A program made the position numbers and the translations under genes. A stretch of 64,000 nucleotides of DNA from NCBI RefSeq assembly GCF_001908725.1, contig NZ_CP018725.1:2605501-2669500 (forward strand), read 5' to 3'. A model generated the notes under the pieces. It saw only the letters and a list, made by a program, of their open reading frames with translations. It had not been told where the DNA came from and ran no database searches. The stretch is from Xanthomonas vesicatoria ATCC 35937. GTDB lineage: Bacteria; Pseudomonadota; Gammaproteobacteria; Xanthomonadales; Xanthomonadaceae. Below are positions 38,654-48,891 of this stretch, piece by piece; the stretch's first letter is position 1; the number at the start of each line of letters is the position of its first letter.

Positions 38654-39283
38654 TCAGGGCTGCCCCACGCTCCGCACCCCCAACTGGTTGGCGACCGGCC
38701 GCTCGCGTCCCGGAATGCCGGTGTGGATGGGACGGTTGAGCGTGCGCACGCGGCCGTCCACGCGCGCGGCCAGGGTGCTGGAGCCGCCGCCGTCCAGGTT
38801 GATCGCCGCACTGGCGCCGAGCCGCTGCAGCACGGCGGTGAGCGCGTCCAGCGTCATGCCGGCGCTGTAGCCGGGCTGGCGGCCATCGGCCACCACCATC
38901 CACAGGGTCTTGCCGGCACGGTCCAGGCCCAGCGCGCTGCGCGGTTCGGCGCCGTCGTAGTAGTCGGCGCGGCTGGCTTCGCGTGGTTGGCGCTTGCCAC
39001 CAAGCAACAGCAGCGGGCCGGCGCCCACCCCGAGGCGCGTGCCCGGCGGGCAGCTGCCGCGCACGATGCGCGCGGCGTTGCGTGCGCTTACACAAAACGC
39101 GGCATCGACGCGCGCATCGCCGGTGGCGGCGGCCGAATCGAGATGGCCGTCACCGATGGCCAGGCCTTCGGCGGTGACGCCCTGCCCGGCTGCCGGCACG
39201 AACGCCTTGTCGAACAGATGCCCGCCATCGAACGGCAGGAAGTAGTTGGCATTGATCGCCAGCGCCAGCCCGCCGTCGCGCAC
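38654..39283 (-). pseudogene. Phosphodiester glycosidase (NAGPA/DUF2233) family, 5'-truncated
   Basis: Readable from a GTG at 39283 (RDGGLALAINANYFLPF) to PVANQLGVRSVGQP, 209 codons with core motifs GVGAGPLLLLGG, TLWMVVADG and AAINLDGGGSST. Family members start roughly 60 residues earlier and are exported, but here the homologous frame can be followed only to about 39316 (STIIRPSTAF) before it becomes unrelated sequence next to the actP terminator. No signal peptide or start with a ribosome site is seen. Probably a deletion remnant; a shortened but expressed protein cannot be excluded. Confidence 0.65.
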
Positions 39284-39363
39284 GAAGGCCGTGCTGGGGC
39301 GAATGATCGTAGAGGCGTGGCAGCAGCGACGCTGCCCAGTCTCCTCACTTCGACCAAACGCAA

Positions 39364-39388
39364 AAACGCCGGCACTAGGCCGGCGTTT
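39364..39388 (-). terminator. Hairpin terminator of actP
   Basis: AAACGCCGGC / GCCGGCGTTT, 10-bp stem with ACTAG loop, 24 bp past the actP stop; on the minus strand it is followed by TTTGCG. Confidence 0.7.
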
Positions 39389-39411
39389 GCGACTACTTAG
39401 CGACGCTGCAC

Positions 39412-41139
39412 TCAGTGACCCGATGCACCGCTCGCACCCAGGCCGGTTTCGGCGCGGATCTGCTGGGCCTTGAACGCTGCGCGTTCGTTGGCCGCCTGCG
39501 GGCTGCGATCCAGGATCGAGAACAACCAGATGCCGACAAAGCCAATGGTCATCGAGAACAGTGCCGGCGAGGTGTACGGGAACGGCGCCGACCCGGCCGC
39601 GTTACCCAGCGTGTCCACCCACACCGACGGCGACAGCACCGTGAGCACCAGCAAGGAGATCAGGCCCAGGAAGCCGCCGACCACCGCACCGCGGGTGGTG
39701 CAGTTCTTCCACAACAGCGACAGGATCAGCACCGGGAAGTTGGCCGAGGCAGCGATGGCGAACGCCAGCGACACCATGAAGGCCACGTTCTGCTTCTCGA
39801 ACACGATGCCCAGCAGCACCGCGATCACGCCCAGCACCAGGGTGGTGGCACGCGAGACCTTCAGCTCCGAACCCGGCGCCGGGTTGCCCTTCTTGATCAC
39901 CGTGGCATACAGGTCGTGCGACACCGCCGAGGCACCGGATAGCGTCAGGCCGGCGACCACCGCCAGGATGGTGGCGAAGGCCACCGCCGAGATGAAGCCC
40001 ATGAACACGTTGCCGCCGACTGCATTGCCGACCAGCACCGCCGCCATGTTGGCCGCACCCTTGCCGCCGTGGATGGTGCCGGTGGTGACATCGGCGAACT
40101 GCGGATTGGTCAGCACCAGCGCGATCGCGCCGAAGCCGATGATGAAGATCAGGATGTAGAAATAGCCGATCCAGGTGGTGGCCCACAGCACCGACTTGCG
40201 TGCCTGCTTGGCATCGGGAACGGTGAAGAAGCGCATCAGGATGTGCGGCAGGCCGGCGGTGCCGAACATCAGCGCCATGCCGAACGAGATCGCCGAGATC
40301 GGATCCTTCACGAAACCACCCGGCCCCATGATCGACAAGCCGGCCTTGGCTGCGTCCTCAGGCGATGCACCGCCGTTGGCCGCAATTGCCGTCTTCACCC
40401 GCACGCCCTCGGCAAACAACGCCTCGAAGCTGAAGTTGAAGTGCCACATGATCGCCACGGCCATGAAGGTCACGCCGGTCAGCAACAGCACTGCCTTGAT
40501 AATCTGCACCCAGGTGGTAGCGGTCATGCCGCCGAACAGCACGTAGACCATCATCAGCACGCCGACCAGGGTCACCGCCACCCAGTAGTCCAGGCCGAAC
40601 AGCAGCTTGATCAATGCACCGGCACCGACCATCTGTGCGATCAGATAGAACAGCACAACCACCAGCGTGCCGGACGCCGCAAAGCTGCGGATGGCGGTCG
40701 GCGCGAAGCGATAACCGGCCACGTCGGCGAAGGTGTACTTGCCGAGGTTGCGCAGCCGTTCGGCCATCAGGAAGGTCAGGATCGGCCAACCGACCAGAAA
40801 GCCGATCGCATAGATCAGGCCGTCGTAGCCATTGGCCATCACCGCCGCGGTGATGCCCAGGAACGAGGCCGCCGACATGAAGTCGCCGGCGATCGCCAGG
40901 CCGTTCTGGAAGCCGGTGATGCCGCCGCCTGCGGTGTAGAAGTCGGAGGCCGACTTGGTTTTGGCCGCAGCCCACTTGGTGATCCACAAGGTGCCCAGCA
41001 CGAAGAAGCCGAACATGCCGATCGCCACCCAGTTGGTGGGTTGCTTGTCGACCTGGCCCATGTCGCCACCGGCGGCCAGCGCGAGGCCGGCCGGCAGCAG
41101 GCCGGCCAAAATCAGGAGAAGGCGCGAAGTCTTGCTCAT
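39412..41139 (-). CDS. actP: Cation/acetate symporter ActP
   Basis: 575-aa sodium:solute symporter family protein with an N-terminal signal-like segment ([20 protein letters not shown]) and 13-14 hydrophobic segments. Family blocks include the [23 protein letters not shown] start motif and [19 protein letters not shown]. Takes up acetate and glyoxylate across the inner membrane. Overlaps yjcH by 4 bp, the usual yjcH-actP arrangement, and feeds the divergent acs. Confidence 0.94.
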   Translation of the reverse strand: MSKTSRLLLILAGLLPAGLALAAGGDMGQVDKQPTNWVAIGMFGFFVLGTLWITKWAAAKTKSASDFYTAGGGITGFQNGLAIAGDFMSAASFLGITAAVMANGYDGLIYAIGFLVGWPILTFLMAERLRNLGKYTFADVAGYRFAPTAIRSFAASGTLVVVLFYLIAQMVGAGALIKLLFGLDYWVAVTLVGVLMMVYVLFGGMTATTWVQIIKAVLLLTGVTFMAVAIMWHFNFSFEALFAEGVRVKTAIAANGGASPEDAAKAGLSIMGPGGFVKDPISAISFGMALMFGTAGLPHILMRFFTVPDAKQARKSVLWATTWIGYFYILIFIIGFGAIALVLTNPQFADVTTGTIHGGKGAANMAAVLVGNAVGGNVFMGFISAVAFATILAVVAGLTLSGASAVSHDLYATVIKKGNPAPGSELKVSRATTLVLGVIAVLLGIVFEKQNVAFMVSLAFAIAASANFPVLILSLLWKNCTTRGAVVGGFLGLISLLVLTVLSPSVWVDTLGNAAGSAPFPYTSPALFSMTIGFVGIWLFSILDRSPQAANERAAFKAQQIRAETGLGASGASGH

Positions 41140-41453
41140 TTGCGGGCTTCCTCCAGGATCTGCGCGGTCAGCTGGTCGTAGGTGTTGTTGGCACGACGCA
41201 CGTAGATGGCGGTGATGATGATGGTGAACACCATCACCCCGATCGCGATCGGAATGCCGATCGAGGTCACCCCGGCGCCGATCGGTTTGGCAAGGAATTC
41301 CTTGTCGAAGGCAATCAGGCCGATGTAGCCGTAGTAGGCGAGCAACATCAGCACGGTCAGCGTCCAGCCCAGCGTGTTGCGTTGGCGTTTGAGCGCGTGG
41401 TACTTCGGATTGGCATCGATCTTGGCGATCAGTGCGTCATTCGAGACGGTCAT
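41136..41453 (-). CDS. yjcH: DUF485 membrane protein (YjcH), ActP partner
   Basis: 105-aa inner-membrane protein with two TM segments ([17 protein letters not shown] and [19 protein letters not shown]). [12 protein letters not shown] is the DUF485 signature. Start [12 protein letters not shown] has GGAG just upstream. Invariably paired with actP; exact role unknown. Confidence 0.92.
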   Translation of the reverse strand: MTVSNDALIAKIDANPKYHALKRQRNTLGWTLTVLMLLAYYGYIGLIAFDKEFLAKPIGAGVTSIGIPIAIGVMVFTIIITAIYVRRANNTYDQLTAQILEEARK

Positions 41454-41481
41454 GGTCTGTCTCCTGGAGTGCGGGCGGCAC

Positions 41482-41506
41482 GGCCCGCCCACATACGTGG
41501 CGGGCC
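41482..41506 (-). promoter_or_regulatory. Hairpin between porin gene and yjcH
   Basis: GGCCCGCC / GGCGGGCC with a 9-nt loop, 16 bp past the porin stop and 28 bp before the yjcH start. It may act as an attenuator or RNA-processing site that lowers transporter expression relative to the porin. Confidence 0.5.
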
Positions 41507-41522
41507 ACCGGCGGGGTGAATC

Positions 41523-42908
41523 TTAGAAGCTGTACTTGGTGGTGAACTGCAGGCGCGAGATGTCGCCGGAATCGCCGTTTTCGGCTTCGCGGCGGCCGTA
41601 CATCAACTCTGCACCCACATCCACCTTGGGCAGCGGCGAATAGAAGACATTGGCGCGGATGCTCTGCTGCGACTTGCTCGCCAGCCCACCGGTATTGGTG
41701 ATGTCGTGGTCGTAATCCACGCGGGAATACATGATGGTGCTGCGCAACTTGGCGTTGTAGTCGTGGCGCCAGGCCAGCCAACCGGCCACGGTGCTGACGG
41801 TCTGGATATTGCCGTCCATGTCGATTTCCACATCCGAGCCGTTGCCCAGGCCCAGATAGCGGCCAAGACCTTCGCCATAGCTGAGCTGATAGCGCAGGTC
41901 GTTGTTGGAATTGATGATCCAGCGGCCGCCGCCGGCGATGGCGCCGCCGAAGTCGGTGTCGTTGGTCAGTGCGCTGCGGGTGCGGTACTGGCGCGCGATC
42001 GCCGACAGACCGAACGTGCCCCAGGTGCCCTTCCAGTTGTAGCGCGCGGTCAGATCCGGCATCGCACCGTGATCCGAGGCCAGGATGGTGTTGCCGCCCT
42101 GGTAGGGCGTGGTCAGCGTTTCGGGATTTTCTGCCGAAACGCTGAAAGCGCCCCGCGTGTAGCGGATCTGGGTCTGACGGCTGAACAGCGCGCCATCGGT
42201 CGGCCCGACGATGTCGGCCGCTTCCGGCAGGATCGTGGCGTCGATGAAGTTGGACCAGGTCTGGCCGGCCAGCCAATTGTTCCAGCTCATGTAGGCATGC
42301 CGCAGGGTGCCGCCGTACAGATTGTTGACCTGGTTGGCCAGCGCGTTGCCGAAGAAATCCAGTTCGATGAAGCCGGTGAGCTTGTCGCCGTTTTCGGTGA
42401 CCGTGTCCACGCCCAGGTTGAAGCGCGAGAACTTGGCATGGAAGTCGGTATCGGTGCTCGATGCCTGCCCCCCGACAGGCGTCTGCGTCGGGATATACAG
42501 GTAACGCCCCACCGCACCTTCAGGCAATGCGCCGTCGCTGGTGCGGGTGGTCATGAAGTCGGCCTTGATGAAACCACCGTAACGGAACGTTGTCCCCGCC
42601 GCTGCGTTCGGTGTGATGCTGGTGATCTGGATCGGACGCTTGCCGGCCGGAACCGCGGGTGCAGGCGCCGGCGTCTGCGCCTGCAGGGTGCGCACCTCGG
42701 TGACCTGCGTCTGCGTCTGGGCAATCTGGCCCTGCTGCTGTTGCTGCGCGGTCACCAGCAGTTGGACCTGGCGCTCGAGCTCGGCAATGCGGGCTTCCAG
42801 TGCCTTTTCCTTTGGCGTCTGCGCAAACGCAACGCCCGGCAGGATGCTGGCCACGAACAAGGCGGCCGCCAACGGATGGCGCACCAACGGTGCAGTACGG
42901 TGTTTCAT
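41523..42908 (-). CDS. DcaP-like outer-membrane porin
   Basis: 461 aa. Signal peptide MKHRTAPLVRHPLAAALFVA (cleaved after VAFA) then a coiled coil (KEKALEARIAELERQVQLL with a Gln run) and a beta-barrel ending in a C-terminal Phe (RLQFTTKYSF). This layout matches DcaP-type trimeric porins with an N-terminal coiled-coil stalk. First gene of the porin-yjcH-actP unit, so it probably admits acetate or other small carboxylates; that substrate is an inference from context. Confidence 0.88.
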   Translation of the reverse strand: MKHRTAPLVRHPLAAALFVASILPGVAFAQTPKEKALEARIAELERQVQLLVTAQQQQQGQIAQTQTQVTEVRTLQAQTPAPAPAVPAGKRPIQITSITPNAAAGTTFRYGGFIKADFMTTRTSDGALPEGAVGRYLYIPTQTPVGGQASSTDTDFHAKFSRFNLGVDTVTENGDKLTGFIELDFFGNALANQVNNLYGGTLRHAYMSWNNWLAGQTWSNFIDATILPEAADIVGPTDGALFSRQTQIRYTRGAFSVSAENPETLTTPYQGGNTILASDHGAMPDLTARYNWKGTWGTFGLSAIARQYRTRSALTNDTDFGGAIAGGGRWIINSNNDLRYQLSYGEGLGRYLGLGNGSDVEIDMDGNIQTVSTVAGWLAWRHDYNAKLRSTIMYSRVDYDHDITNTGGLASKSQQSIRANVFYSPLPKVDVGAELMYGRREAENGDSGDISRLQFTTKYSF

Positions 42909-43203
42909 GGAACCCTCTCCCCAATGAAGGCCTCGCGCTTGATGGCGATGCTGTGCGGAGCGTGAGGCAGTCCGCGCTTCGGAGCCTATTCGCCTTTGGT
43001 CGTAGCTGCAACGCAGCATTCCACAAGGTGACCGATGGTCGCACCAGGACCCGCAATGGATGTGCGCCAACGCACGCCCCTGGTTACGACCATGGTCTAA
43101 CGCGCTGTTGACCACCGGGACAGAATGGATACGGCACACTGATTGCCTACCGAGGGCAGCAGCAGCGCCCTCTTCCGACAAGTTCATCGCAAGTGAGGGT
43201 GCC
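42909..43203. promoter_or_regulatory. Divergent promoter region, porin-yjcH-actP / acs
   Basis: 295 bp containing near-symmetric words GGTCGCACCAG (43033) and CTGGTTACGACC (43080), plus ACCATGGTC, which could be parts of a NarL-type operator. It is the expected target of the CrbR-like regulator encoded after acs. No unambiguous promoter can be called. Confidence 0.45.
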
Positions 43204-45147
<1,944 letters not shown>

Positions 45148-45154
45148 CGCGCGT

Positions 45155-45392
45155 CGGAATCGGGAATGGGGAATCGTTGAAGCGGTCCCTGAGCAGTGGG
45201 GTGAATCAGCGGGCCTGGGGATTCGTGGAGACGGTCCCCAGGCCATTCCTCCCCACGTCGATTTTGATCTTTCCAACACGCCACACTAACTTCGCCACCC
45301 CGCTTTCGCCGTCTTGCTCGTTGTCGTTGCTGCTTGCCCCGCTGCTTCGCTGTTGCCTTTGCAATTCCCGATTCCCCACTCCCGATTCCCGG
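45155..45392. repeat. GATTCCC-type repeat strings flanking the acs-crbR gap
   Basis: GGAATCGGGAATGGGGAATC (45156-45175) and the inverted GATTCCCCACTCCCGATTCC (about 45370-45389) bracket the 252-bp gap. The same word occurs at 34377 and near 46660. As opposite arms, the two could fold the spacer RNA. Confidence 0.7.
45212..45244 (+). terminator. Hairpin downstream of acs
   Basis: GGCCTGGGGA / TCCCCAGGCC, 10-bp stem with a 13-nt loop, 65 bp past the acs stop; no clear U-run. Possibly a partial terminator, as the response-regulator gene follows in the same direction. Confidence 0.45.
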
Positions 45393-45399
45393 CCCCTCA

Positions 45400-46068
45400 A
45401 TGACCACCCTGCTGATTGCTGATGACCATCCCCTGTTTCGCGAGGCCTTGCGCGGGGCGGTGCAGCGGGTCATGCCGGGCGTGCAATTGTTCGAAGCCGA
45501 CAACGTGGATGCCTTGTACACGCTGGCCGATGCGCAACCGGACGCGGACCTGTTGTTGATGGATCTCAACATGCCGGGCGCGCAGGGCTTCAGTGCGTTG
45601 GTGCATATGCGCTCGCTGCATCCGCAGTTGCCGGTGGTGGTGGTCTCCGCACGCGAAGAGCCCACGGTGATGCGGCGTGCCATTGACCATGGTGCGTTCG
45701 GTTTCATTCCCAAGTCCGCCGATTCGGACACCATCGGCCGGGCGTTGGCCACGGTGCTGGACGGCGAACGCTGGATTCCCGCCGAAGCGCAGAATCTGCC
45801 GCCCACCGATAGCGAAGAGCGCGAGGTCGGTCAGCGGCTGCGCGATCTCACCCCGCAGCAATTCCGCGTGCTGCAGATGCTGGGCGCAGGCCGGCTCAAC
45901 AAGCAGATCGCCTACGACCTGGGCGTGTCCGAAGCCACGATCAAGGCGCACGTCACCGCGATCCTGCGCAAGCTCGGTGTCACCAACCGCACCCAAGCGG
46001 TGCTGATGGCCGGCAAGCTCGCCATCGACGCCGACGGCATCGTATTGCCGCCGCCGGAAGAGGACTGA
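45400..46068 (+). CDS. crbR: NarL/LuxR-type response regulator (CrbR/ErdR-like)
   Basis: 222 aa: receiver domain (acidic pair DD at 8-9, phosphorylated Asp55 in LLLMDLNMPG, Lys in GFIPKSAD) and a C-terminal LuxR HTH (LNKQIAYDLGVSEATIKAH). The start MTTLLIADDHPLFREAL is set by the receiver fold. Its place directly behind acs, and a CrbS/MxtR-type kinase at 61.2 kb, suggest it is the acetate-switch regulator known as CrbR, ErdR or AgmR in Vibrio and Pseudomonas. The pairing is an inference. Confidence 0.8.
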   Translation: MTTLLIADDHPLFREALRGAVQRVMPGVQLFEADNVDALYTLADAQPDADLLLMDLNMPGAQGFSALVHMRSLHPQLPVVVVSAREEPTVMRRAIDHGAFGFIPKSADSDTIGRALATVLDGERWIPAEAQNLPPTDSEEREVGQRLRDLTPQQFRVLQMLGAGRLNKQIAYDLGVSEATIKAHVTAILRKLGVTNRTQAVLMAGKLAIDADGIVLPPPEED

Positions 46069-46156
46069 GCGCAACGCAGCGAGCGGGTGCGCGCACCCTC
46101 AGCGCGGGCTGGTTACCTCAGCGAAGCTGCAACGGAGGGCGTCAGCCATAAGGTTG

Positions 46157-46654
46157 TCAGTGCAACGACTGGTCCGTGCAGACCTTCGATGCGCTTTGCG
46201 GGGAGGGCACATGCCACACCTCGTTTTCGTTTTCGTCATCGCCTTCATAGATCGCATAGCGTCCATCGTCCTGACGGTGCATGGTCGGGCTAAAGGTGAC
46301 GAAATCGGTGCGGCCATCTGGGCCAATGAAATACATATCGCCCGCACACACGAAATTGGAATTCGGCTTCGGACCCAGCGCAGCGCAGCTGATCTGCGAG
46401 GTCTCCGCGCGCACCACGCGACTCACGCGTGGGCGGACCAGTCTGCGATCGGCGGCATCGCAGAAATAATCGGCAAGCACCCTGCGCATCTCACGCTGCG
46501 ACGGCATCCAGGACGGACAGCTGTTGTACGCATCGACCAGACAGGTTGGGACAACGCCACTGGGCTCGTTGCGGTCGGACGCAGCAGCGCGGCTGTCTTG
46601 CAGTGGCAGCAACAGGCCTGCGGCGACAGCCAGCAGGCAAACGTAGGAAGGCAT
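46157..46654 (-). CDS. Secreted hypothetical protein, cysteine-containing
   Basis: 165 aa, not recognised as a known family. Signal peptide MPSYVCLLAVAAGLLLPLQD (cut after SRAAA). Mature part has six Cys (38, 46, 65, 90, 103, 159), consistent with disulfides in the periplasm, and a WMPSQREMRRVLADYFCDA segment. Divergent from the DUF4424 gene across 141 bp. Confidence 0.7.
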   Translation of the reverse strand: MPSYVCLLAVAAGLLLPLQDSRAAASDRNEPSGVVPTCLVDAYNSCPSWMPSQREMRRVLADYFCDAADRRLVRPRVSRVVRAETSQISCAALGPKPNSNFVCAGDMYFIGPDGRTDFVTFSPTMHRQDDGRYAIYEGDDENENEVWHVPSPQSASKVCTDQSLH

Positions 46655-46795
46655 TAGGAGCGGGAATCGGGGTGCGCGGGGCGTCGACTCTACGCCATGC
46701 TCGGTGGATGCTTTGTATCCCGCTCCACGGATCTGTAGCCGCGTGGCATGCTGTGCACTTGCGGCGCATCGGTGCGTGCCGTCTCCAGGGGATCC

Positions 46796-47716
46796 ATGCA
46801 GCCATTTACCTTTCCGCGCGGCACGCTTGTGCTGGCCTTCGTGCTGGCTTCGCTCGGTTGCGCCACTGCGCAGGCCAACGACAGCAGCTTCGGCGACGAC
46901 AACGGCACGATCCAGCTGCTGCATCAGCCCGATATCAGCATGGACAAGGAAGCGCTGTTGCTCAGCGAGGAGCGCGTGCAGGTGAATTACGTGTTCACCA
47001 ACCACAGCGAGCGCGCATTGAGCGTGCCGGTCGCCTTCCCGATGCCGCCGATGTATTTCGGCATGGCCGATCACAGCGAACTGACCGATTTCAAGGTGTG
47101 GGTAGACGGCAAGCCGGTGACCACCACGCGCAAGCTGGTGGTGCTGCTGGACGATGGTAGCGACATATCCAAGGCATTCGCGGCAAGCGGTTGGAGCACC
47201 GACGATATCGCCACGTTTGCCGAGTCGGGCGACGTGCCGACAGGGCGCAAGCCGTTGCCGGCGCGCTGGATCGACCAGGACCAGCAGCCACGCTTCACGC
47301 TCAGCGAGTATTTCGTCTGGCAGCAGGTCTTTCCCGCACGAGGCAGCGTGCAGATCCGCCATGTCTACGCGCCCAGTCTGTCCACCGGCGTGCCGCAGAG
47401 CAGCGCGTTCCTGCTGGAATCGTATGCCAAGAGCACCTGCATCGACCCGTCTACCAAGGCCAGCATGCAACGGCGCGAGGGCGAGAACGGACTGGGCTGG
47501 GCCAACCTGCGCTATGTACTGACCACCGGAAAGAACTGGAATGGCCCGATCAAGGACTTTCAACTAACCATCCGCAAGCAAGCCGCACGCGACATTCTCA
47601 GCGTGTGCTTCGATGGCACGTTGCAAAAGATCGATCCGCTGACCTTTCAGTTCAGGCAGGCCAACTTCGTGCCGATGCGCGATCTGGACCTGTTGTTCGT
47701 GCGTGGCGTCCAGTAG
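46796..47716 (+). CDS. Exported DUF4424-family protein
   Basis: 306 aa. Start MQPFTFPRGTLVLAFVLASL with signal peptide ending ATAQA before NDSSFGDD. Beta-rich body with RVQVNYVFTNHSERALSVPV and FPMPPMYFGM, matching DUF4424, whose function is unknown. The upstream in-frame ATG at 46748 lacks a signal sequence at the right place, so 46796 (after CCAGGGGA) is chosen. Neighbours are also exported proteins. Confidence 0.8.
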   Translation: MQPFTFPRGTLVLAFVLASLGCATAQANDSSFGDDNGTIQLLHQPDISMDKEALLLSEERVQVNYVFTNHSERALSVPVAFPMPPMYFGMADHSELTDFKVWVDGKPVTTTRKLVVLLDDGSDISKAFAASGWSTDDIATFAESGDVPTGRKPLPARWIDQDQQPRFTLSEYFVWQQVFPARGSVQIRHVYAPSLSTGVPQSSAFLLESYAKSTCIDPSTKASMQRREGENGLGWANLRYVLTTGKNWNGPIKDFQLTIRKQAARDILSVCFDGTLQKIDPLTFQFRQANFVPMRDLDLLFVRGVQ

Positions 47717-47999
47717 CTGGCGTGGCCAACGCGTCGCCAACTGCACGCCCACCGATTGCTGGGCGTGTCGAAGCCACGCCGCATGTCGGCTGACCGATGC
47801 CAGCAGGGCTCGCGCCCGCCGTCGGCAGGCATTGCGCAATCGAACGATGCCAGCCGACACAGGACTGGCAAGCCCAAGCGCCGGGGCGTGACCGTCTCCA
47901 CAGCTGTGCACCGCACGACATCGCAGTTGTCGATATCACCATTGACCATGAGCTGATAGCTGGGCAAGGCTCGGGTATCAAGGATGCTTCGGAGCTGGC
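47717..47999. other. Non-coding gap upstream of the thioredoxin-like gene
   Basis: 283 bp with no recognisable gene. Contains TGTCGGCT (about 47785) and AGCCGACA (about 47856) as an inverted pair; otherwise nothing seen. Confidence 0.3.
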
Positions 48000-48590
48000 A
48001 TGGCGCAACGTTTTCCCTGGCTATGGATTGGCCTGCTGATGGCATGTGCATTGATCGCAGTGCTGGCGTGGCAGAACCGACAACTGCGCGTGCAGCAGCA
48101 GTGGATGCAGACGCGCATCACTACGCCGTACGAAGGCATGTATGTGCCGCAGATCGAAGCGACCGATGCCCAAGGCAAGCGCCATTTGCTGGGTGCGCCG
48201 CAAGGGCAGGCGCAGGTACTGTTCTTTTTCACCACCACCTGCCCGTATTGTCAGCGTTCGGCACCGACCGTGGTACGGGCTGCGCGACAACTGCAGGCCA
48301 ACCTGCCGGGTCGGCCGCAACTGCTGGGCGTTTGCCACTGCGATGCGGCGCAGGCCGCGCGCTATGCGCATGTGCATGGCTTCGATTTTCCGGTGGTCAC
48401 GTTGACCGATCGTCGCGCGCTGATGCTGTTCCGCGCGCGCAATGTGCCGCTGCTGATGGCCATTGGTGGGGACGGGCGCGTGCGCCACTCCCATGTTGGC
48501 GTATTCGATACCACGGAGCGGGTGCAGGATCTGGTCGCCGCCTTGGGCCGCACGGATGCGCCAGCGGCTTTTGCAACGTTGAGGGAGTAA
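48000..48590 (+). CDS. Membrane-anchored thioredoxin-like (redoxin) protein
   Basis: 196 aa. N-terminal TM anchor (WLWIGLLMACALIAVLAW), periplasmic redoxin domain with active site FFTTTCPYCQRSAPTV (CPYC), cis-Pro loop ARNVPLLMAIGG. It resembles TlpA/MauD thiol-disulfide proteins that act on specific exported partners. The stop is 3 bp from the start of a six-cysteine exported peptide, its obvious candidate substrate. Confidence 0.85.
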   Translation: MAQRFPWLWIGLLMACALIAVLAWQNRQLRVQQQWMQTRITTPYEGMYVPQIEATDAQGKRHLLGAPQGQAQVLFFFTTTCPYCQRSAPTVVRAARQLQANLPGRPQLLGVCHCDAAQAARYAHVHGFDFPVVTLTDRRALMLFRARNVPLLMAIGGDGRVRHSHVGVFDTTERVQDLVAALGRTDAPAAFATLRE

Positions 48591-48593
48591 TGC

Positions 48594-48797
48594 ATGAAAA
48601 AGCGTTGGGTAAGCTTGCGCAGTGCGTTGATGGCAGCGACGTTTCTGGCCAGCACCGGCTTCGGTGCGTTCCAGGTGATGGCCGTGGACGGCGCACAGCC
48701 GAAGGCCGAATCGTGTAGTGCATGGGCCTGCAAGGCCGAGTGTCCGGAGTTTGGTGGCGATCTGGGGCAAGGCAACGTTTGCTATTGCTGCGGTTGA
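48594..48797 (+). CDS. Exported six-cysteine small peptide
   Basis: 67 aa: signal peptide MKKRWVSLRSALMAATFLAS with likely cleavage after VMA, then a mature part of about 37 aa with Cys at 41, 46, 50, 63, 65 and 66 (SCSAWACKAEC ... NVCYCCG), enough for three disulfides. No family recognised. Start codon 3 bp after the thioredoxin-like gene implies co-translation. Gly-rich centre (GGDLGQGN). Possibly a disulfide-stabilised secreted peptide, metal binder or redox-enzyme subunit; function unknown. Confidence 0.75.
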   Translation: MKKRWVSLRSALMAATFLASTGFGAFQVMAVDGAQPKAESCSAWACKAECPEFGGDLGQGNVCYCCG

Positions 48798-48804
48798 GTT
48801 TAGC

Positions 48805-48827
48805 GGCGGGGCCATCATGGCCCCGCC
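48805..48827 (+). terminator. Hairpin terminator after the six-cysteine peptide gene
   Basis: GGCGGGGCC / GGCCCCGCC with ATCAT loop, 7 bp past the stop; followed by CTCTAC, so only a weak U-tract. Convergent with the GH43 gene. Confidence 0.65.
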
Positions 48828-48891
48828 CTCTACGCAAGCCCAGGCACTGACGCCACGTAGTGCCGTTCGCTGGGGCCCACGTGCGCCGCTC

